Positions 33,620 through 46,310 are shown, numbered from the stretch's first letter. The stretch is 64,000 nt of DNA from Clarkia xantiana subsp. parviflora (GCA_036873135.1 JAPTYO010000008.1:44248441-44312440); one strand, 5' to 3'. Notes: generated by a model from the sequence alone, not told the origin. Program-made: numbers and translations.

Positions 33620-34555
33620 TCCGATCCTGTGACGCGTGCCAGAGGTACGCCCCGAATATCGTGGCTCCGGCTGCTAATGTGACGTCTATCAAGAGTGCTT
33701 GGCCCTTCGCGCAGTGGGGTATCGACTTGGTGGGACCTCTCCCGCAGGCACAAGGTCAGTGTAATTATCTGCTTGTGGCTATCGATTATTTTTCGAAATG
33801 GATAGAAGCTAAGGCGTTGGCCAAGACGACGGGGAACCAAATCGTCAAGTTTCTCCAGACCCACATTATATCCAGATATGGGATTCCTAAGGTGTTGATC
33901 AGCGACGATGGTCCACCATTTAACGGGGCTCAAGTGAAGGAGTATCTGGAGGAGTTGAATATCGAGCATCGGACAGCCTCTGTCCATCATGCTCAGACTA
34001 ATGGCCAGGTGGAGTCAGCCAACAAAATCGTGATGGATGGCCTGAAGAAAAGGGTCTATGCCTTGAAGGGAAAATGGCTGAACGAGCTGGAAAACGTGCT
34101 TTGGGCTGTTAGAACGACACCCAAACGATCTGGGAAGACTCCGTTTGGCCTCGTTTATGGCACGGAGGCTGTTGCTCCCGTGGAGGTAGCTGTGGCGTCC
34201 CATCGGATGAGATATTATGGAGCCTTTGACGAATGATGAAATGAGACGTCTGGACTTGGACTTGCTCGAGGAGAAGAGGCGGGAAGCCGATGAAGTTCAG
34301 GCTCGAATGCGTTTGGCGACGGCCAGATATTACAACCGGCGAGTTAAGTCCCGACAATTCTTCGTCGGAGAACTAGTTTGGCGTCGGAATGAGTTTACCC
34401 TTTTGGATCGGATCAATAAGATGTCACCAAAATGGGAAGGACCTTACAAGGTCGTGGGGATGCCAGCTCCGAATGCATACAAGTTGGAAGACCTCGATGG
34501 CAGAGTATTGAAGCATTCTTTCAGTGGCGAACACTTGAAGAAATGTCATGCTTGA
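33586..34555 (+). pseudogene. T2 integrase
   Basis: The zinc-finger half CDACQRY is followed by QWGIDLVGPLPQ (first Asp), VLISDDGPPFNG (second Asp) and HAQTNGQVESANK (Glu). An extra G near 34220 shifts the frame, and the C-terminal part (KWEGPYKVVGMPAPNAYKLE, ending HLKKCHA) is read in a third frame from 34217 to 34555. One three-base deletion is present near 34130. In the family the enzyme joins the cDNA ends to the target. There is no chromodomain. Confidence 0.9.
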
Positions 34556-35209
34556 TAAAAGTCGCCTTAAGTGGTGCCCGATGAAAAGTCGCCTTAAGTG
34601 TTGCCCGATGTAAAATCTCCTTAAGTGGTGTAAGTTATTTATCATTTGATTTGATGTAAACAGATTATGTGCCATCAATAAATAAAGAGGTTGCTTCCGA
34701 TCAGAATTGTTCTTAGATTTATTCTAAGTGTTGTAAAGTCGCCTTAAGTGGTGCACGAGACTAAGTCGTCTTAAGTGATGCACGAGATTAAGTCGCCTTA
34801 AGTGGTGCACGAGATTAAGTCGCCTTAAGTGGTGCACGAGACTAAGTCGTCTTAAGTGATGCACGAGATTAAGTCGCCTTAAGTGGTGCACGAGATTAAG
34901 TCGCCTTAAGTGATGCACGAGATTAAGTCGTCTTAAGTGATGCATGGTTCTTGGATTTATTCTAAGTGTTGAAAAGCCGCCTTAAGTGGTGCACGGTATT
35001 AAGTCGCCTTAGGTGGTGCAAGTGGTTAAATCGTCTTAAGTGATGTGTGAAAATGTCTTAAGTGTCGAAGTTTCGCCTTAAGTAAGCATAGTTAAAGTCG
35101 CTTGGAAGAAGTGCAACGGAAAATCGGAAAGATAGTCTGGTATTAATGAGGGCCAAAGGCCCGAGGATTACAAAATGAGGAAAATACAAGGACTCTAAAG
35201 ATAAAGTGT
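34556..35209. repeat. T2 3' untranslated minisatellite
   Basis: From 34560 to about 35095 a 27-bp unit is repeated, core GTCGCCTTAAGTGGTGCACG followed by AGATTAA. Variants read GTCTTAAGTGATGC. Copies near the centre (34740-34945) are the most regular. The array starts three bases after the integrase stop. The last 110 bp hold the 3' flank of the antisense gene. Confidence 0.93.
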
Positions 35210-37932
35210 TTAGGCTTGGTCCTTGTCGGCGGCATCAGCGGGAGCAGGGTCCACAAGATCTGTGGCAGAAGGCTCCACGGGTTCAGCTGCTGGAGGGTCG
35301 ATTATCGGGGTGTCAGCACTTGGAGCCTCCGCGGGAGTGTTCCCCTCATCACTCTCCTCCGAGAGGGCAAAGTATTTCTTCACGAAGGGAGCGAGAGACG
35401 GAGACTTCTCGAAGTTAATGGCGTCGCCATACTCCAGGTGGAGTTCCTCGACTGCGTTGAAGAGGGTGTTCTCCACCTCCGCGCTGCAGAACTTCACCGC
35501 ATCAGCTTGGAAGTCCTCGGACCCCCGATAATCTTCCCGGCCCTTGGTCTCAGCCGCGACCAGCTGCGCAGGAACCTCAGCAATTTGCTCCTCCAGAGCC
35601 TTCTTCTCAAGGACCAGTTTGTCCTCAGTAATGCGCCGCTCCTGCCGCTCCCGCTTCAGGAGCCCCTCGAAGTCACGAACCTGCTTTTGGAGGTCCCGAT
35701 TCTTTCGGTCGAGGATGGCCTGCTCCTTGGCCAGTTTTCCCCGCGAAGACTCGGAGGCCGCGAGATCCTCCTCAAGCTTGGCTATGACCGCGGGAGCCCC
35801 CTTTGCCCGCTCCTGCTCCAGGGCTTCCTCGAAGGCGAAGATGTACCCGAAGCAGCGGTTGATGTCCGCCATTTCCTGCGAAGGGAAGAAGGGAAGTGTT
35901 AACATATGAACCACCTGCTTTATTGATGAAAAGGAGGAGTATGAGAAGTCTTACCTCTATCCGACGGATGGACATTTCTTGAACATCCCAACGGATGTCC
36001 TCCCAATCCAAGGAAATCGGATACCTCAGAGTGGGCAGGATTGAGCCTGCTAGCAGATGGGGAGCCAGCTCTGGGTATGCGTCCCCTTGTCGGAGCTGGA
36101 CCCCTTGCAGCGTTTGGATCGGGGTCCACGGAGCCTCCTTCTGCGCTGGGTCGAAAACCTTGTAAAAACTTCCGTCGAAGGGGAGAGGAGAAGGACCGAC
36201 GCGAGTCGTGGAGGGGCGCGCCTCCGACTCGCCCTGAGCCGGAGAAGGAGTGAAGTCGTGGATGGGCGACGGTTGTCGCTGTTGTGAAGAAGGCGAGGGG
36301 GGAAGCCCCTTGGAGGTTGGTTTCAGTGGGGACTGCCCCGTCCTCCGACGATGAATCAGGGAGCCGCCCTCATCAGTCTCCTCGGAGGAGTCCAGGTTCT
36401 CTACCCGACGAAATTGATAGCCGGTCGGGGTGGCTCCAGCCTCGAAAGGTGGTGCCCCTACTGAAGGGGGCGCCCCTGCTGAAAGTGGTGCCCCCGCTGA
36501 AGCTCCAGCACCCGATGGAGTCCCCGAGTGACCTGCTCCTAGAGGACGAGAGGCTTCAGAAACATAATCAGGAAGTTCGTTAGGGCCCTTACACCAAACG
36601 ATGCGCCGAGAAACATATTGGTCCTTCCCGCGGTAACTGTAGTAGCCCGCCTTCAGGACACGAGGAGTTTCCCCTCGGAGAACACGTTTGACATCTGCGA
36701 TGCGGGCCTCCATGGTCGAAGGGACCAACTCCTTAGGAACTAGCTTCCTGTACGATTTAATAGCTAGGCGAAGCTTTTTACCTTCTTCAGCACTCTGGAC
36801 ATCGAAGAGTCTGTCCACTTCCACGCGGCTCCTCTTTGTCCTCTCCGCGGAGGGATATCCCGACGGAGCAGCAGCTTTCTTGGCCGACTTCCTCTTCCGC
36901 GCGGGGCGGACATCGTCGGTCTCCCCCTGCTTAAGGATCAGATTGGTCAGCACGGATACCTTCTTAGCTGCAAACAAATGGAAACAGAGGTTAGAAACGT
37001 TACCCAAGGAACCCTATTGGAGGGGCCGTCGAAGAGTTGACCCCCCGGAAACTATGTTGAGGAGTCGGATCCCGACATTCACCAGGTCCCGCTCCGTCAG
37101 AGAATTGGCATCGAGGGGAGTATAGGACTCCCCCCATCGGTAAAGCTGGATAAGGTGAAGGGTCTGGAAGTCGTCATCAGAGTAGGTGTGGTAGGCGGGA
37201 GGAGAGTTCGCTTCCACCTCCCATCGGGGCCACGGGATCGAAGAATTCTGGATGAAGAAGTAGCTCCTCTTCCACCCACTGTTATCGGACCCCGTGTCGA
37301 TCAGGAGTCCCTGACCCTTGACAACCTTCCAGGTGTCATTGGTCCAGCTGCACAACGCGAGTTGCGTCTTGTTCCACTTGGGCATCCTGAGGTAGAAGGC
37401 ACAAACCCCCGCCTCATTGCACTTCATCCCGTAAAAGGTTCTGAAGAGCTGGAGGCTGTAGACCCACTTCTGTCGGAAGCAGAGAACCTGGAAGGCGTTC
37501 CATAGGCGGATGGCATGGGGAGAGAAGGTAGTTGGATGCGTCTTGTAGTGTCGGCACATCTCAACTAGGTTGCCACAGAAGGGGAATCGAATCCCCGCCG
37601 ATATTTGCCCCGTAGAGACAAATACCTCCCCTTTCCGGGGACGGGTAACCTCAAGGTTACTCGGGAGGCGAGGCCAAGGATACGGGAAGCGAGGCTCCCA
37701 GATAGAAGTGATGCAGCCCTCCCAGAGAGCGGCCTCGTAGGCAGTGCTGGAAATGTCGTTGGGTGCATAGTCGAAATTGAAGGGCTTTCTCCCCTCGGAA
37801 CTGGATCCATTGTCAGAAATCAGCCACGGCAATGAAAGGCACATTGGGTTTTTCGGAAAATTACGAACGAATTAAGCAAAGATGAAGGAAAAGGGATACA
37901 CAAGCAACATGGAAGAAATCCTTACCAGACAT
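35210..37932 (-). CDS. Antisense gene of T2 (PF04195-like N-terminus, coiled-coil C-terminus), spliced
   Basis: Proposed exons: 37932-37926, 37813-37053, 36962-35955 and 35875-35210. The N-terminal part resembles the plant family described as putative gypsy-type transposon (PF04195), with STGQISAGIRFPFCGNLVEM then FSPHAIRLWNAFQVL. A basic stretch (ARKRKSAKKAA), the block KLVPKELVPS and VLKAGYYSYRGKDQ follow, then a Pro/Ser-rich region and a heptad-like coiled coil ending KDQA. Intron 3 (35954-35876) has GAG|GT and CAG|GAA ends. Intron 1 starts GTAAGGAT, but its expected acceptor reads TG instead of AG (37815-37814). Intron 2 limits are uncertain; it must remove the TAG at 37016-37014. Exons carry no other lesion. 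Function unknown. Confidence 0.75.
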
Positions 37933-38103
37933 GATGACTCGAACTGGAAGGGATGATCTGAAAGTTGCCGGAAAGTTGTTCGGAGAACAGGAGGCCGGAG
38001 AAGGACTTGAGTCTTCGAAATCGCAGAGCTTGAGTTCTCAGAATTGCAGAGAGCTTTTGGAATTTTGGAAACGGTAAAAGGGAAACAGTGCCCAGGGTTA
38101 GGG

Positions 38104-38110
38104 TTTTATA
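38104..38110 (-). promoter_or_regulatory. TATA box of the T2 antisense gene
   Basis: TATAAAA on the minus strand, 172 bp upstream of the proposed ATG (37932) and followed by CCCTAACCCT. T3 has TATAAAA 157-163 bp before its ATG. Confidence 0.6.
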
Positions 38111-38480
38111 GGAGAAGAGGACAAGTGAAAAGACGTTCCAATCTGGATCATCGAAGTCGAAGCGTTTTAATCTGAACCGTTGAGATGAAACGTGCAGAAT
38201 GGCAACGGGCGTAATGATGAAACGGCCTGAAAAGCACTTTTTCAGAAAAAGCATGCGCGAAAAATCAGGCACGGGTGCCAAAGACGTCGCTTCATCATCT
38301 GCTGCATTTAATGACTGAGGAACCAAGGAGTCTTCTCGGATTTGGTGACTATCCTCGAGATATCGAGGAAACGTGGACAAGAAGATCCATATCAAGTGAT
38401 TTTATCAAGGGAAAGGTCCCCGACTCCGATGTCGGGAGGTCGGGAGTTGAAAGACACGACGAACTGTAAGTCCCTCATGT
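38111..38480. other. Upstream region of T2 antisense gene
   Basis: About 370 bp between the antisense TATA box and the polypurine tract. A stretch matching CAACGGTYCAGATTA (minus strand, near 38168-38182) is also found upstream of the T3 antisense gene (50575-50589). Otherwise nothing is recognised. Confidence 0.45.
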
Positions 38481-38492
38481 CTTGGGGGCAAA
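38481..38492 (+). promoter_or_regulatory. T2 polypurine tract
   Basis: CTTGGGGGCAAA immediately before the 3' LTR start TGATGGG. The same tract is seen in T3 at 50170-50181 on the minus strand. Confidence 0.8.
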
Positions 38493-39201
38493 TGATGGGT
38501 TTCGCTATGGCCGTTAGGCCCTTTAACGGTGAGTAAACGGTGAATAGGCCCACTGGGCCCTAAAAGGAGGTCAAGAAGACCAAGGCGAAGGGTCCCGACA
38601 GCGGGAGTCCCGATGATGAAAGGTCCCGACAGAGTCGGTCCCGATAGGCGAGCTGGACGCTCCCGATGAGATGCCTTTAAGTAGGCCCCGATGATGAATC
38701 CCTGAGAATGATTGGCCCTGACACGATGGCGAGGGGCCCTGAGCGGTGACACAATGAGATAACTCTGGAGTCCCCGATATTAGTCGGGACTTGCTATCAG
38801 AGGTTGAGGCCGAGATACGCGGAGCGTGGCCGAGATAAGCGAGATCATGGCCTAGATAGGCGGGATCGTGGCCGAGATACGCGGAGCGTGGCCGAGATAG
38901 GCGAGATCATGCCCGAGATAGGCGGGATCGTGGCCGAGATAAGCGGAATATGGGCTAACCACCCCAACGGTTCACCAGGTAACTGAGGTACCTCTTCGCC
39001 TATAAAAGGGCAGAGGTTACCTCAGATCATAGACGATTACATACTGAGACTCTTGCTTACCAGTTTATACGAGACACTCATTTAAGCATCGGAGAGGGAT
39101 TCTGGGTCACCGCCCGGTCTATCCCCTCTTGCAGGATTACGTGGAGCGAAGGAGCTCGGATCGCCGTCAAGACCGTACCGGAGTTCCACCGTGATCCAAC
39201 A
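38493..39201 (+). repeat. T2 3' LTR
   Basis: 709 bp, TGATGGG...CCAACA. TATA box TATAAAAG at 39001-39008. Short GGCCGAGATACGCGGAGC-like repeats are at about 38805-38950. It aligns along its length with the T4 LTR (57594-58287). Confidence 0.93.
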
Positions 39202-39206
39202 GGGCG
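39202..39206. repeat. T2 target duplication, right (GGGCG)
   Basis: Identical to 22350-22354. L2 LTR continues at 39207. Confidence 0.85.
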
Positions 39207-40032
39207 TAGATGAGGAAGAGCCGGATTGGCTGCTGGGTCGGACGAGACTCGGAGGGAAGCGATCGAGAAAGCCGGAATCGTGGATTACTAGTGGTCGGAG
39301 CTGAGCAGACCGGTGATATGGAGTTTGCTTGAGCAAGGTGAGATGGTCTTGTCGGAGTCGAGTTGCTGTGTAAGGCGCGATGAAACCAAAATTTGATCTG
39401 AATCTCGAATCGAAAAGATGGAGATGAATGGATCGGAGATAGAGGTGCTTCAGGCCTGTCATTTTAGGAAGAAGACGATGTTTCAAAAGAATTTGAATAA
39501 AATAATAATAATAATATTATTATTAATAATAAAACCAATGAACAATGATTCATTAAGTAATGTACAGAACTCAAGCAAAAGCAGAATACAAGTTAGGAAG
39601 AATTCGAGAGTAATATTTTTTATTTTTCTTCATCTGCCTGTTGTGTTTTTTTTTTGTTTGTTTACAATGTAGAACTTGACGCCTATTTATAGTAGAACTC
39701 ACCTAGATTACAAATAAGATCTCCTAAGTCTTAAATAATTAAATAACTGACAGATAAATTCCTACAGATAAATACCTACAGATAATTATCCCTAAATAAT
39801 AAGAGATAAATACCTATAGATAATTATCTTACAGATAATAACTATTATATATATATATATATATATATTTTAGTATATTTCGAATATATCCGATATATTT
39901 TAAAAAATATATATTTATTTATTTACGCTAATATGCACATGAGCATTTTTGAACACTTCGTAACGTGAAACATCTGAAAATGACACGTCATATGTAATGA
40001 CGTTATGTCCGGGTCAAAATCGAGTGTTTACA
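39207..40032 (-). repeat. L2 3' LTR, segment c
   Basis: Ends GAGTGTTTACA like the other L-family LTRs and is followed by the same polypurine tract. A minus-strand TATA box lies at 39683-39691 and a short TA repeat at about 39845-39870. Confidence 0.85.
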
Positions 40033-40046
40033 GTTTGCCCCTCTTT
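40033..40046 (-). promoter_or_regulatory. L2 polypurine tract
   Basis: AAAGAGGGGCAAAC on the minus strand next to the LTR start, identical to L1. Confidence 0.8.
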
Positions 40047-40169
40047 GGACATGCCACCATAGAACTTGTTCGAGGGAGGCTTGTCCAAAGACAAGGAAAC
40101 ACCGATTTTGCCTTCTTCTGGTTGAATTCTTCAAGGTGGCTCATATGCTTATTTTGACCTGTGCGGAAA

Positions 40170-41545
40170 TGAAAAAAACCTCTGTCGGCGGTGCCCCTGT
40201 TGGTGGTGCCTCTGTTGGTAATGCAGAAAGTAGAGCCTTTGTCGGCGGTGCCCCTGTTGGCGGTGCCTCCGTTGGTCGTGCAGAAAGTAAAGCCTCCAGC
40301 GGCGTGCAGAAATGTAATCGGTCGGCGGTGCCCCTGTTGGTTGTGCCTCAGTTGACGGTGCAGAAAGTAAAGCCTCCAGCGGCGTGCAGAAAAGTAAAGC
40401 CTCGGTCGGCGGTGCCCATGTTGGCGATGCCTCTGTTGGCGGTGCAGAAAGTAAAGCCTCCAGTGGCATGCGGGAAAGTAAAGTCTCAGTCGGTGGGGCC
40501 CCTGTTGGCGGTGCAGAAAGTAAAGCCTCCAGTGGTGTGCAGGAAAGTAAAGCCTCGGTCGACGGTGCCCCTGTTGGCGGTGCCTCCGTTGGCGGCGCAA
40601 AAAGTAAAGCCTCTAGCGGCGTGCGGGAAAATAAAGCCTCGGTCTGCGGTGCCCCTGTTGGCGGTGCCTCTGTTGGCGGTGCAGAAAGTAAAGCCTCCAC
40701 TGGCGTGCGGGAAAGTAAAGCCTCGGTCGGCGGTGCCCCTGTTGGCGGTGCCTTCATTGGCAATGTAGAAAGTAGAGCCTCCAATGGCATGCGGAAAGTA
40801 AAGCCTTGTTCGGCGGTGCCCCTGTTGACGGTGCCTCCGTTGGCTGTGCAGAAAGTAAAGCCTCCAGTGGCGTACGAAAAAGTAAATTCTCGGTTGGCGG
40901 TGCCCCTGTTGGCGGTGCCTTCGTTGACGCTGCAGAAAGTAAAGCCTCCAGTGGCGTGCGGAAAAGTAAAGCCTCCAGTGGCGTGCAATAAAGTAAAATC
41001 TTGATCGGTGATGCCTCCAGTGGCGTGCGACAAGGAAAAGCCTCTAGTGGCGGGTATTTGGAAAAGAGCCTGTAGTGGCGTCCGTTGGAGAAGAGCCTCT
41101 AGTGGCGTCCGTCGGAGAAGAGTCTCTAGTGGCATATGTCAGAGAACAGCCTCTAGTGGCATCCGTTGGAGAAGAGCCTCTAATGGCGTCCGTTGGAGAA
41201 GAGCCTCTAGTGGCGTCCGTCGGAGAAGAGCCTCTAGTGGCATATGTCGGAGAAGAGCCTCTAGTGGCGTCCGTTGGAGAAGAGCCTCTAGTGGCGTATG
41301 TCGCAGAAATGCCTCTAGTGGCGTCTGTCGAATAAGAGCCTCTAGTGGCGTATGTTGGAGAAATGCCTCTAGTGGCGTCCGATTGGAAAAGAGCCTCTAG
41401 TGGCGTCTGTCGGAAAAGAGCCTCTAGTGGCGTCCGTTGGAGAAGAGCCTCTAGTGGCGGTTAACAGCCTTTAGTGGCGTCCGTCTGAGAAGGGCCTCTA
41501 GTGGTGCCCGTTGGGGAAGAGCTTCTAGTGGCTTGACGGCTTAAA
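40170..41545. repeat. L2 minisatellite
   Basis: Two unit types: CGGTGCCCCTGTTGGCGGTG with GTAAAGCCTCCAGTGGCGTG (40170-41040), and CCTCTAGTGGCGTCCGTTGG with AGAAGAG, 27 bp period (41040-41540). Long frames on both strands across it are by-products of a period divisible by three. Confidence 0.93.
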
Positions 41546-42720
41546 TGTTTATCCCTAATTTTTGCCTAAGCTGTGCATGGCGCAACAACTTAGCGGATTT
41601 TTTTTTCTCTCATATTCTCTCCTTTTGCCACGGTCGACTTTGAGATATTTTAGACCGTGCCCCTCAGTTACCCTAATTTTGCATGGATTGCCCCTTGGCG
41701 TTTTCATTCAATCGGGATTTCATTTTCTCTCCTTTTACCATGATTGCAATTTCTGAATTTGCAACAATGCCTCTCAATTTCTGATTTTGACTAGGCCACC
41801 CTTTCGGGTTTTCAACCTAGCGGAAGTACTCTTTATTTGGTAGTCGATTAAACGGTGGTTGTGACCAGTACTTTATTTCCCGTCTCGATACGAGAGTATT
41901 TTGTAGCCGTTTGGAGGGTGGCTGTGACCCTTTCCTCACCGTCTTCAATGAAGCGGGAGCTCTTTTGATTTGTAGACATTTGGAGGGTGGCTGTGGCCCT
42001 TTCATTTATTTCCCGTCGTCGATGTACCAGGAGCGCTCTTTTGATTTGTAGCCGTTTTAAGGGTGGTTGTGTCCCTTTCATATGATTTACCGGCCTCACA
42101 AAATTCATAGGAATACTCTTTATATGTAGTCATTTGAAGGGTAACTGTGGCCCTTTTCTTCCCGCTTTTGATGTTGCAGGAGCTCTTTTAATTTGTAGCC
42201 TTTTAAGGGTGGCTGTAGCCCTTTGAAATGATTTCCCGGCCTCACAACATTCACGGGAATACTCTTTGTATCTAGCCATTTTGAGGGTGGCTGTGGCCCT
42301 TTCACTCAGTTCCCGCTTTTGATGTTGCGAGAGTACTCTATATTTGTAGTCGTTTGATGGGTGGATGTGGCCCTTTTAAATAATTTCCCGGCCTCACAAG
42401 ATTCACGGGAAACATTCTTTGTATGTAGCCATTTTAAGGGTGGTTGTGGCACTTTCACTCATTTCCCGTCTTTGATGTTGCGATAGTACTCTATATCTGT
42501 AGCCGTTTGATGGGTGGCTGTGGCCTTTTCTTCGTAGTCGTTTTAGGGACGACTGTGGCCCTTTTTATTCTCCCGTCCTCACAGGGTTCGTGGGGTTACT
42601 CTTTTTGTGTAGCCATTTTAAGGGTGGCTGTGACCCTTTTTATTTTCCCTCCCTCACAGGATCGCAGGGCCACTCTTTTATCTGTAGCCGTTTGGAGGGT
42701 GGCTGTGACCCGAAAAAAAT
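41546..42720. repeat. Second array of L2
   Basis: A spacer to about 41815 is followed by units with GTAGCCGTTTGGAGGGTGGC, TGTGGCCCTTTC and CTCACAAGATTCACGGGA. Homologous to L1 13680-14600. Confidence 0.83.
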
Positions 42721-44089
42721 TAGTTTGTTTTTTTAGCTCACCTTTTGCCAAGATTGCCCCTGCAGGTTTTCAATCATGCCCCTCTCCCTAACATTTTCCT
42801 ATGTCGCCTTTACAGGTTTTCAACCTAGTGGGAATTTATTTTATTATTTTTTTTCTTTTTTTGCTTTTTTCTCCTTTTTTTTTAAAGAAAGTTTACCTAA
42901 AATAATCAACAAAATTATTTACATGCCCCTAGTGGCAGATTTGGAAATTTCTAATTCAAAACATCTTCTAAGGAATGACTTAGTTGATTGGGTCAAAATA
43001 CGTCGGTTGTGTCGACGCCCTAGATGGACCCTACGACCAATGGATGGCATAGACAATAATTTCGTCTTTCGGCTTCTAAAGTGCACCAACCATTGCTCAA
43101 TCTCGTCTGGGGATGCCCCATGGTTAGCACCTATCGGGTTAGGCTCTTCGCATGCAGGATGAATTGTCTGGTTAATGAACACACATGGGTGATGTTGAGT
43201 TTGACACAGTAGTCCGCAAATTGTAAATTTGGGCTATATCGCCCGAGGTATCTGGGATAAATTCGACAAGCTGGCACAAGAATGGTCGGCAAGCAAAGGG
43301 TCGTACACGAGATGTGCTCTTCAGGAGCTTTGAATTGAATGATTATCCACGCTGCACAATGAGTAAGGAAAAACTCAAAATTATGGGATAAACATGAACA
43401 CCACTTCTCTTGCTTGGGAGTTGGATTTTTTTTTTCTAGCGGGCAATGTGCTCGTTATGCGACTAGACCTGCTGCATGTCCTGATTCTCCTGCTCCATAA
43501 CTTGTATATGTACACCTGCTGGAAAGTACATGCCCCTAGTGGCAGACTGAAAATTTCAAAATTTCAGAACTTTTTCGGAAAAGGACTCGGTTGATCGAGT
43601 CAAGCTACATTGATCGGCACATTGAATCTTCACGGGATTCTTGATGATCTCTCGAAATTTTCACATTTCCGGACATGCCCGGTCTTCAATGGGAGATGCC
43701 ACTTTGTTACCACTGACCGGTTTAGACCTCACCGTAAAACGGATGTACGGCTTGGTTCAGGGACGCAAATGAATTCCGCGTATGGTAGGTGGATATTTGG
43801 CATGGAAGTTCTTTGAAACAATCATCTTCCACGTGGTTGCGACCTCGCCGAAGTGGTGATTTGATTTGCAAAAAAAGAGTATGGACACACAAATCTCAAG
43901 GAAAAAATCAATTACAATTCATCGCACCTGACCGTTGGATATCCCGAGTGCGCAATTCGTTCTTCGTGCGACTGGATGACTGCACGTTCTTTTTACCTTG
44001 CCCCATTTGGCTGGCAGAACTTATATGTACAAGATACCTAACCAGCGTACCTGAAAAGAGTTAATGAAAAATTAGTGTAGAGAATATGA
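42721..44089 (-). other. Conserved non-repetitive block of L2
   Basis: Matches L1 14601-16139 and L3 26960-28490, including a T-rich tract at 42840-42890. No gene is recognised. Confidence 0.6.
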
Positions 44090-46060
44090 GAAATCATGCA
44101 TGATTTTTCCGAAAACTCTAATGTCATTCATTTCATAATTTTGATTACCCTTTAAAAAAAATCAAAATTTATGATTTAAGGTATTTTGCACTATCACAGA
44201 GTTTAATGAGTTCGTTGAGTGTACTATGGCTCGAACGCAGGATAGATGTTAAAAACAAAGTTTCTTTCAAAAGGATTTTCTCGTCCTTTATTTAAACTCG
44301 AATAGTCTCACTCAACTGCACAGTTAAGCTATGAAATCAAATCTCTTTTTCAAACGCTAGCTCATGCGAATGTTGAAATGACAATCTTGCCGCAAAAGTG
44401 CAATACACCTTAGATGAAAACGAATGACACTTTGAGTTTTTTTTTTTTTTTAAATGCTCATGCATGGTTGAAAGTTAAAGTTCTAACGCTAAGAAACCTA
44501 CAACTTATAACAAGTTCACCTGAATAATGCATATGAAATGCATATTTTGAAATGAAAATTTCAGGTGGATTTTTTTTTTAAAAAATAATGCAACTGCGAT
44601 GCATGCGTGAATTTTGAAGCTCTATAGCTAAAAAAAATATTATAATTTACCTGAAATATTTTTGTGTAAAAAAAGAATGCATATTGAATGCATGCTTAAA
44701 AAAAATCAGGTAAAAGGTTTTTTTGAAAATGGTGTATATGCGATTCATGCTTGAATTTAAAAGCTCTAGGAGACCAAAATGAATTACAATTTTTCTAAAA
44801 AAAATGATGCATATTGAATGCACTAACAGAATCTACAACTTCCGTGAAATGTTTTTTCAAAAAAATAATGCGTATGAAACACATGCGTGAAATAAAACAT
44901 TCTGGTAAGAGATTCTGAAAACAATTCATATGGAACGCATGTTTGAAATTAAAAGTTCTACGACTAAGATTGTGTACAATTATCAACACATTATTTTTCA
45001 AAAATAATGCATATGAGATGCACATGAGATGCATGCTTGAAATGAAAGTTCTACAGTTAAAAAATTTTACAAACTACCTGAAAAGATTTTTTTTTTAAGG
45101 GAAAAAAAATAAATGCATCTTGGTTGCTCAAAATTAAAAACTAGGATGAAATGTTTATTTTGAAAAGAATGTATATGAGATCCATAAAATAAATATATGA
45201 TGCAACTTAAAAATAAAAGTCCTACAACTAAAAAATTTACAATTTACCTGAAAGGTTTTTTCAAAAATAATGCATATGAGATGCATGTCTTTAATTAAAA
45301 ATTTCAGTTAAAAGGTTTTTTTCAACATAAGAGCCCTAAAACTAAGAGAGCCTACGATTTGCGCATACTTGATGCATTATTAAAAATAAAACAATTCAGA
45401 TGAAAAGTTTTTTTTTTAAATGATGCATATGGATTGCACATTCGAAATTAGAAGCTCTAATGACTAAAGATGATAAATTACAATTTTTTCTAAATTTTTC
45501 GAAAGTAATGCATACGTAACGCAGTAACCAAAATTACAACTAACCTGAACAATTTTTTTTCTAAAAATAATTGGTATGAAACGCAGGTTTAAAATAAAAA
45601 ATACAGGTAAGAGGTTTTTTTTAAATGTACACGAATTGCGGGTTTGAAAAGAGTGTTTCTACAACTAAGGGATTAACTACTTATTTAAAAATATATTTTT
45701 TTGTTTTTTAATGAAGATAATGTATGCAAAATTCTTTTTGAAATCAGAAGCTCTAATAGCTAAAAATGAGTTAAATTTCTCATGAAAATATTTTTTTGAA
45801 AACAATGCGTGAAAGATCCGCTAATTATGAATTACAACTTACCTGAAGGTTTTTTTTTAATAATGTGCGTGAAACACATGTCTAGGACAAAAATTCAGGT
45901 AAGAGGATTTTTGAAAACTGTGCATACGGAATGTACGTTTGAAAATGAAAATTCTACCTAAGAGACATGCTGCAAATATGATTTTTTTTTTTTTTAAATG
46001 CAATGAGATGCATGCTCAGAAATAAAAGTTACACAGTTAAAAAAACTTACAGTTTACCTG
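44090..46060. repeat. ATGCAT-rich degenerate array of L2
   Basis: The same loosely repeated units as L1 16140-18070, with AATGCATATGAGATGCATG, ACAATTTACCTGAAA and T runs. Confidence 0.8.
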
Positions 46061-46099
46061 ATAAATTTTACAATAAAAACATGGATAAAACACGACATG

Positions 46100-46310
46100 T
46101 TAGGGGGGTAAAAATGTGTGGCTTTGCTCTACTAGGTAGGTTCCACTGATAGGCTCCCGACAAGGTGGTTTCCTCCCCCCCATCATAGGGATTACAAGAC
46201 ATTCACAAGCGAGTGGAGATTTTCGGAGTCGTACCGGCGGCCCAGCCGCTCCGGTCGTACCCTTACTAACTCTCCGGGGTTCCTAGTTGCCCTGGGTTTT
46301 AGGCATTTTG
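46100..46310 (-). promoter_or_regulatory. Conserved leader block near primer site of L2
   Basis: Near-identical to L1 18110-18320 while the flanking array is strongly diverged. Position downstream of the primer site suggests a packaging or dimerisation role; this is inference. Confidence 0.5.

Larger units (their letters stand above)
22355..39201 (+). mobile_element. T2: Tat-lineage LTR element with target duplications, nested in L2
   Basis: The ends are TGATGGG at 22355 and CCAACA at 39201, flanked by GGGCG on both sides (22350-22354, 39202-39206). The 5' LTR is present to 22917 and then split by L3. A deletion has removed the right half of L3, the rest of the LTR, the primer site and the N-terminal half of gag, so that L3 sequence runs straight into gag near 29493. 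Beyond that are gag, pol, a minisatellite, an antisense gene, a polypurine tract and a full 3' LTR. About seven substitutions are seen between the two LTRs over 563 bp. Confidence 0.9.

Noticed and set aside
40136..41400. Long frames in the L2 minisatellite (up to 328 codons)
   Set aside because: Same cause as in L1: 27-bp units keep frames open on both strands.
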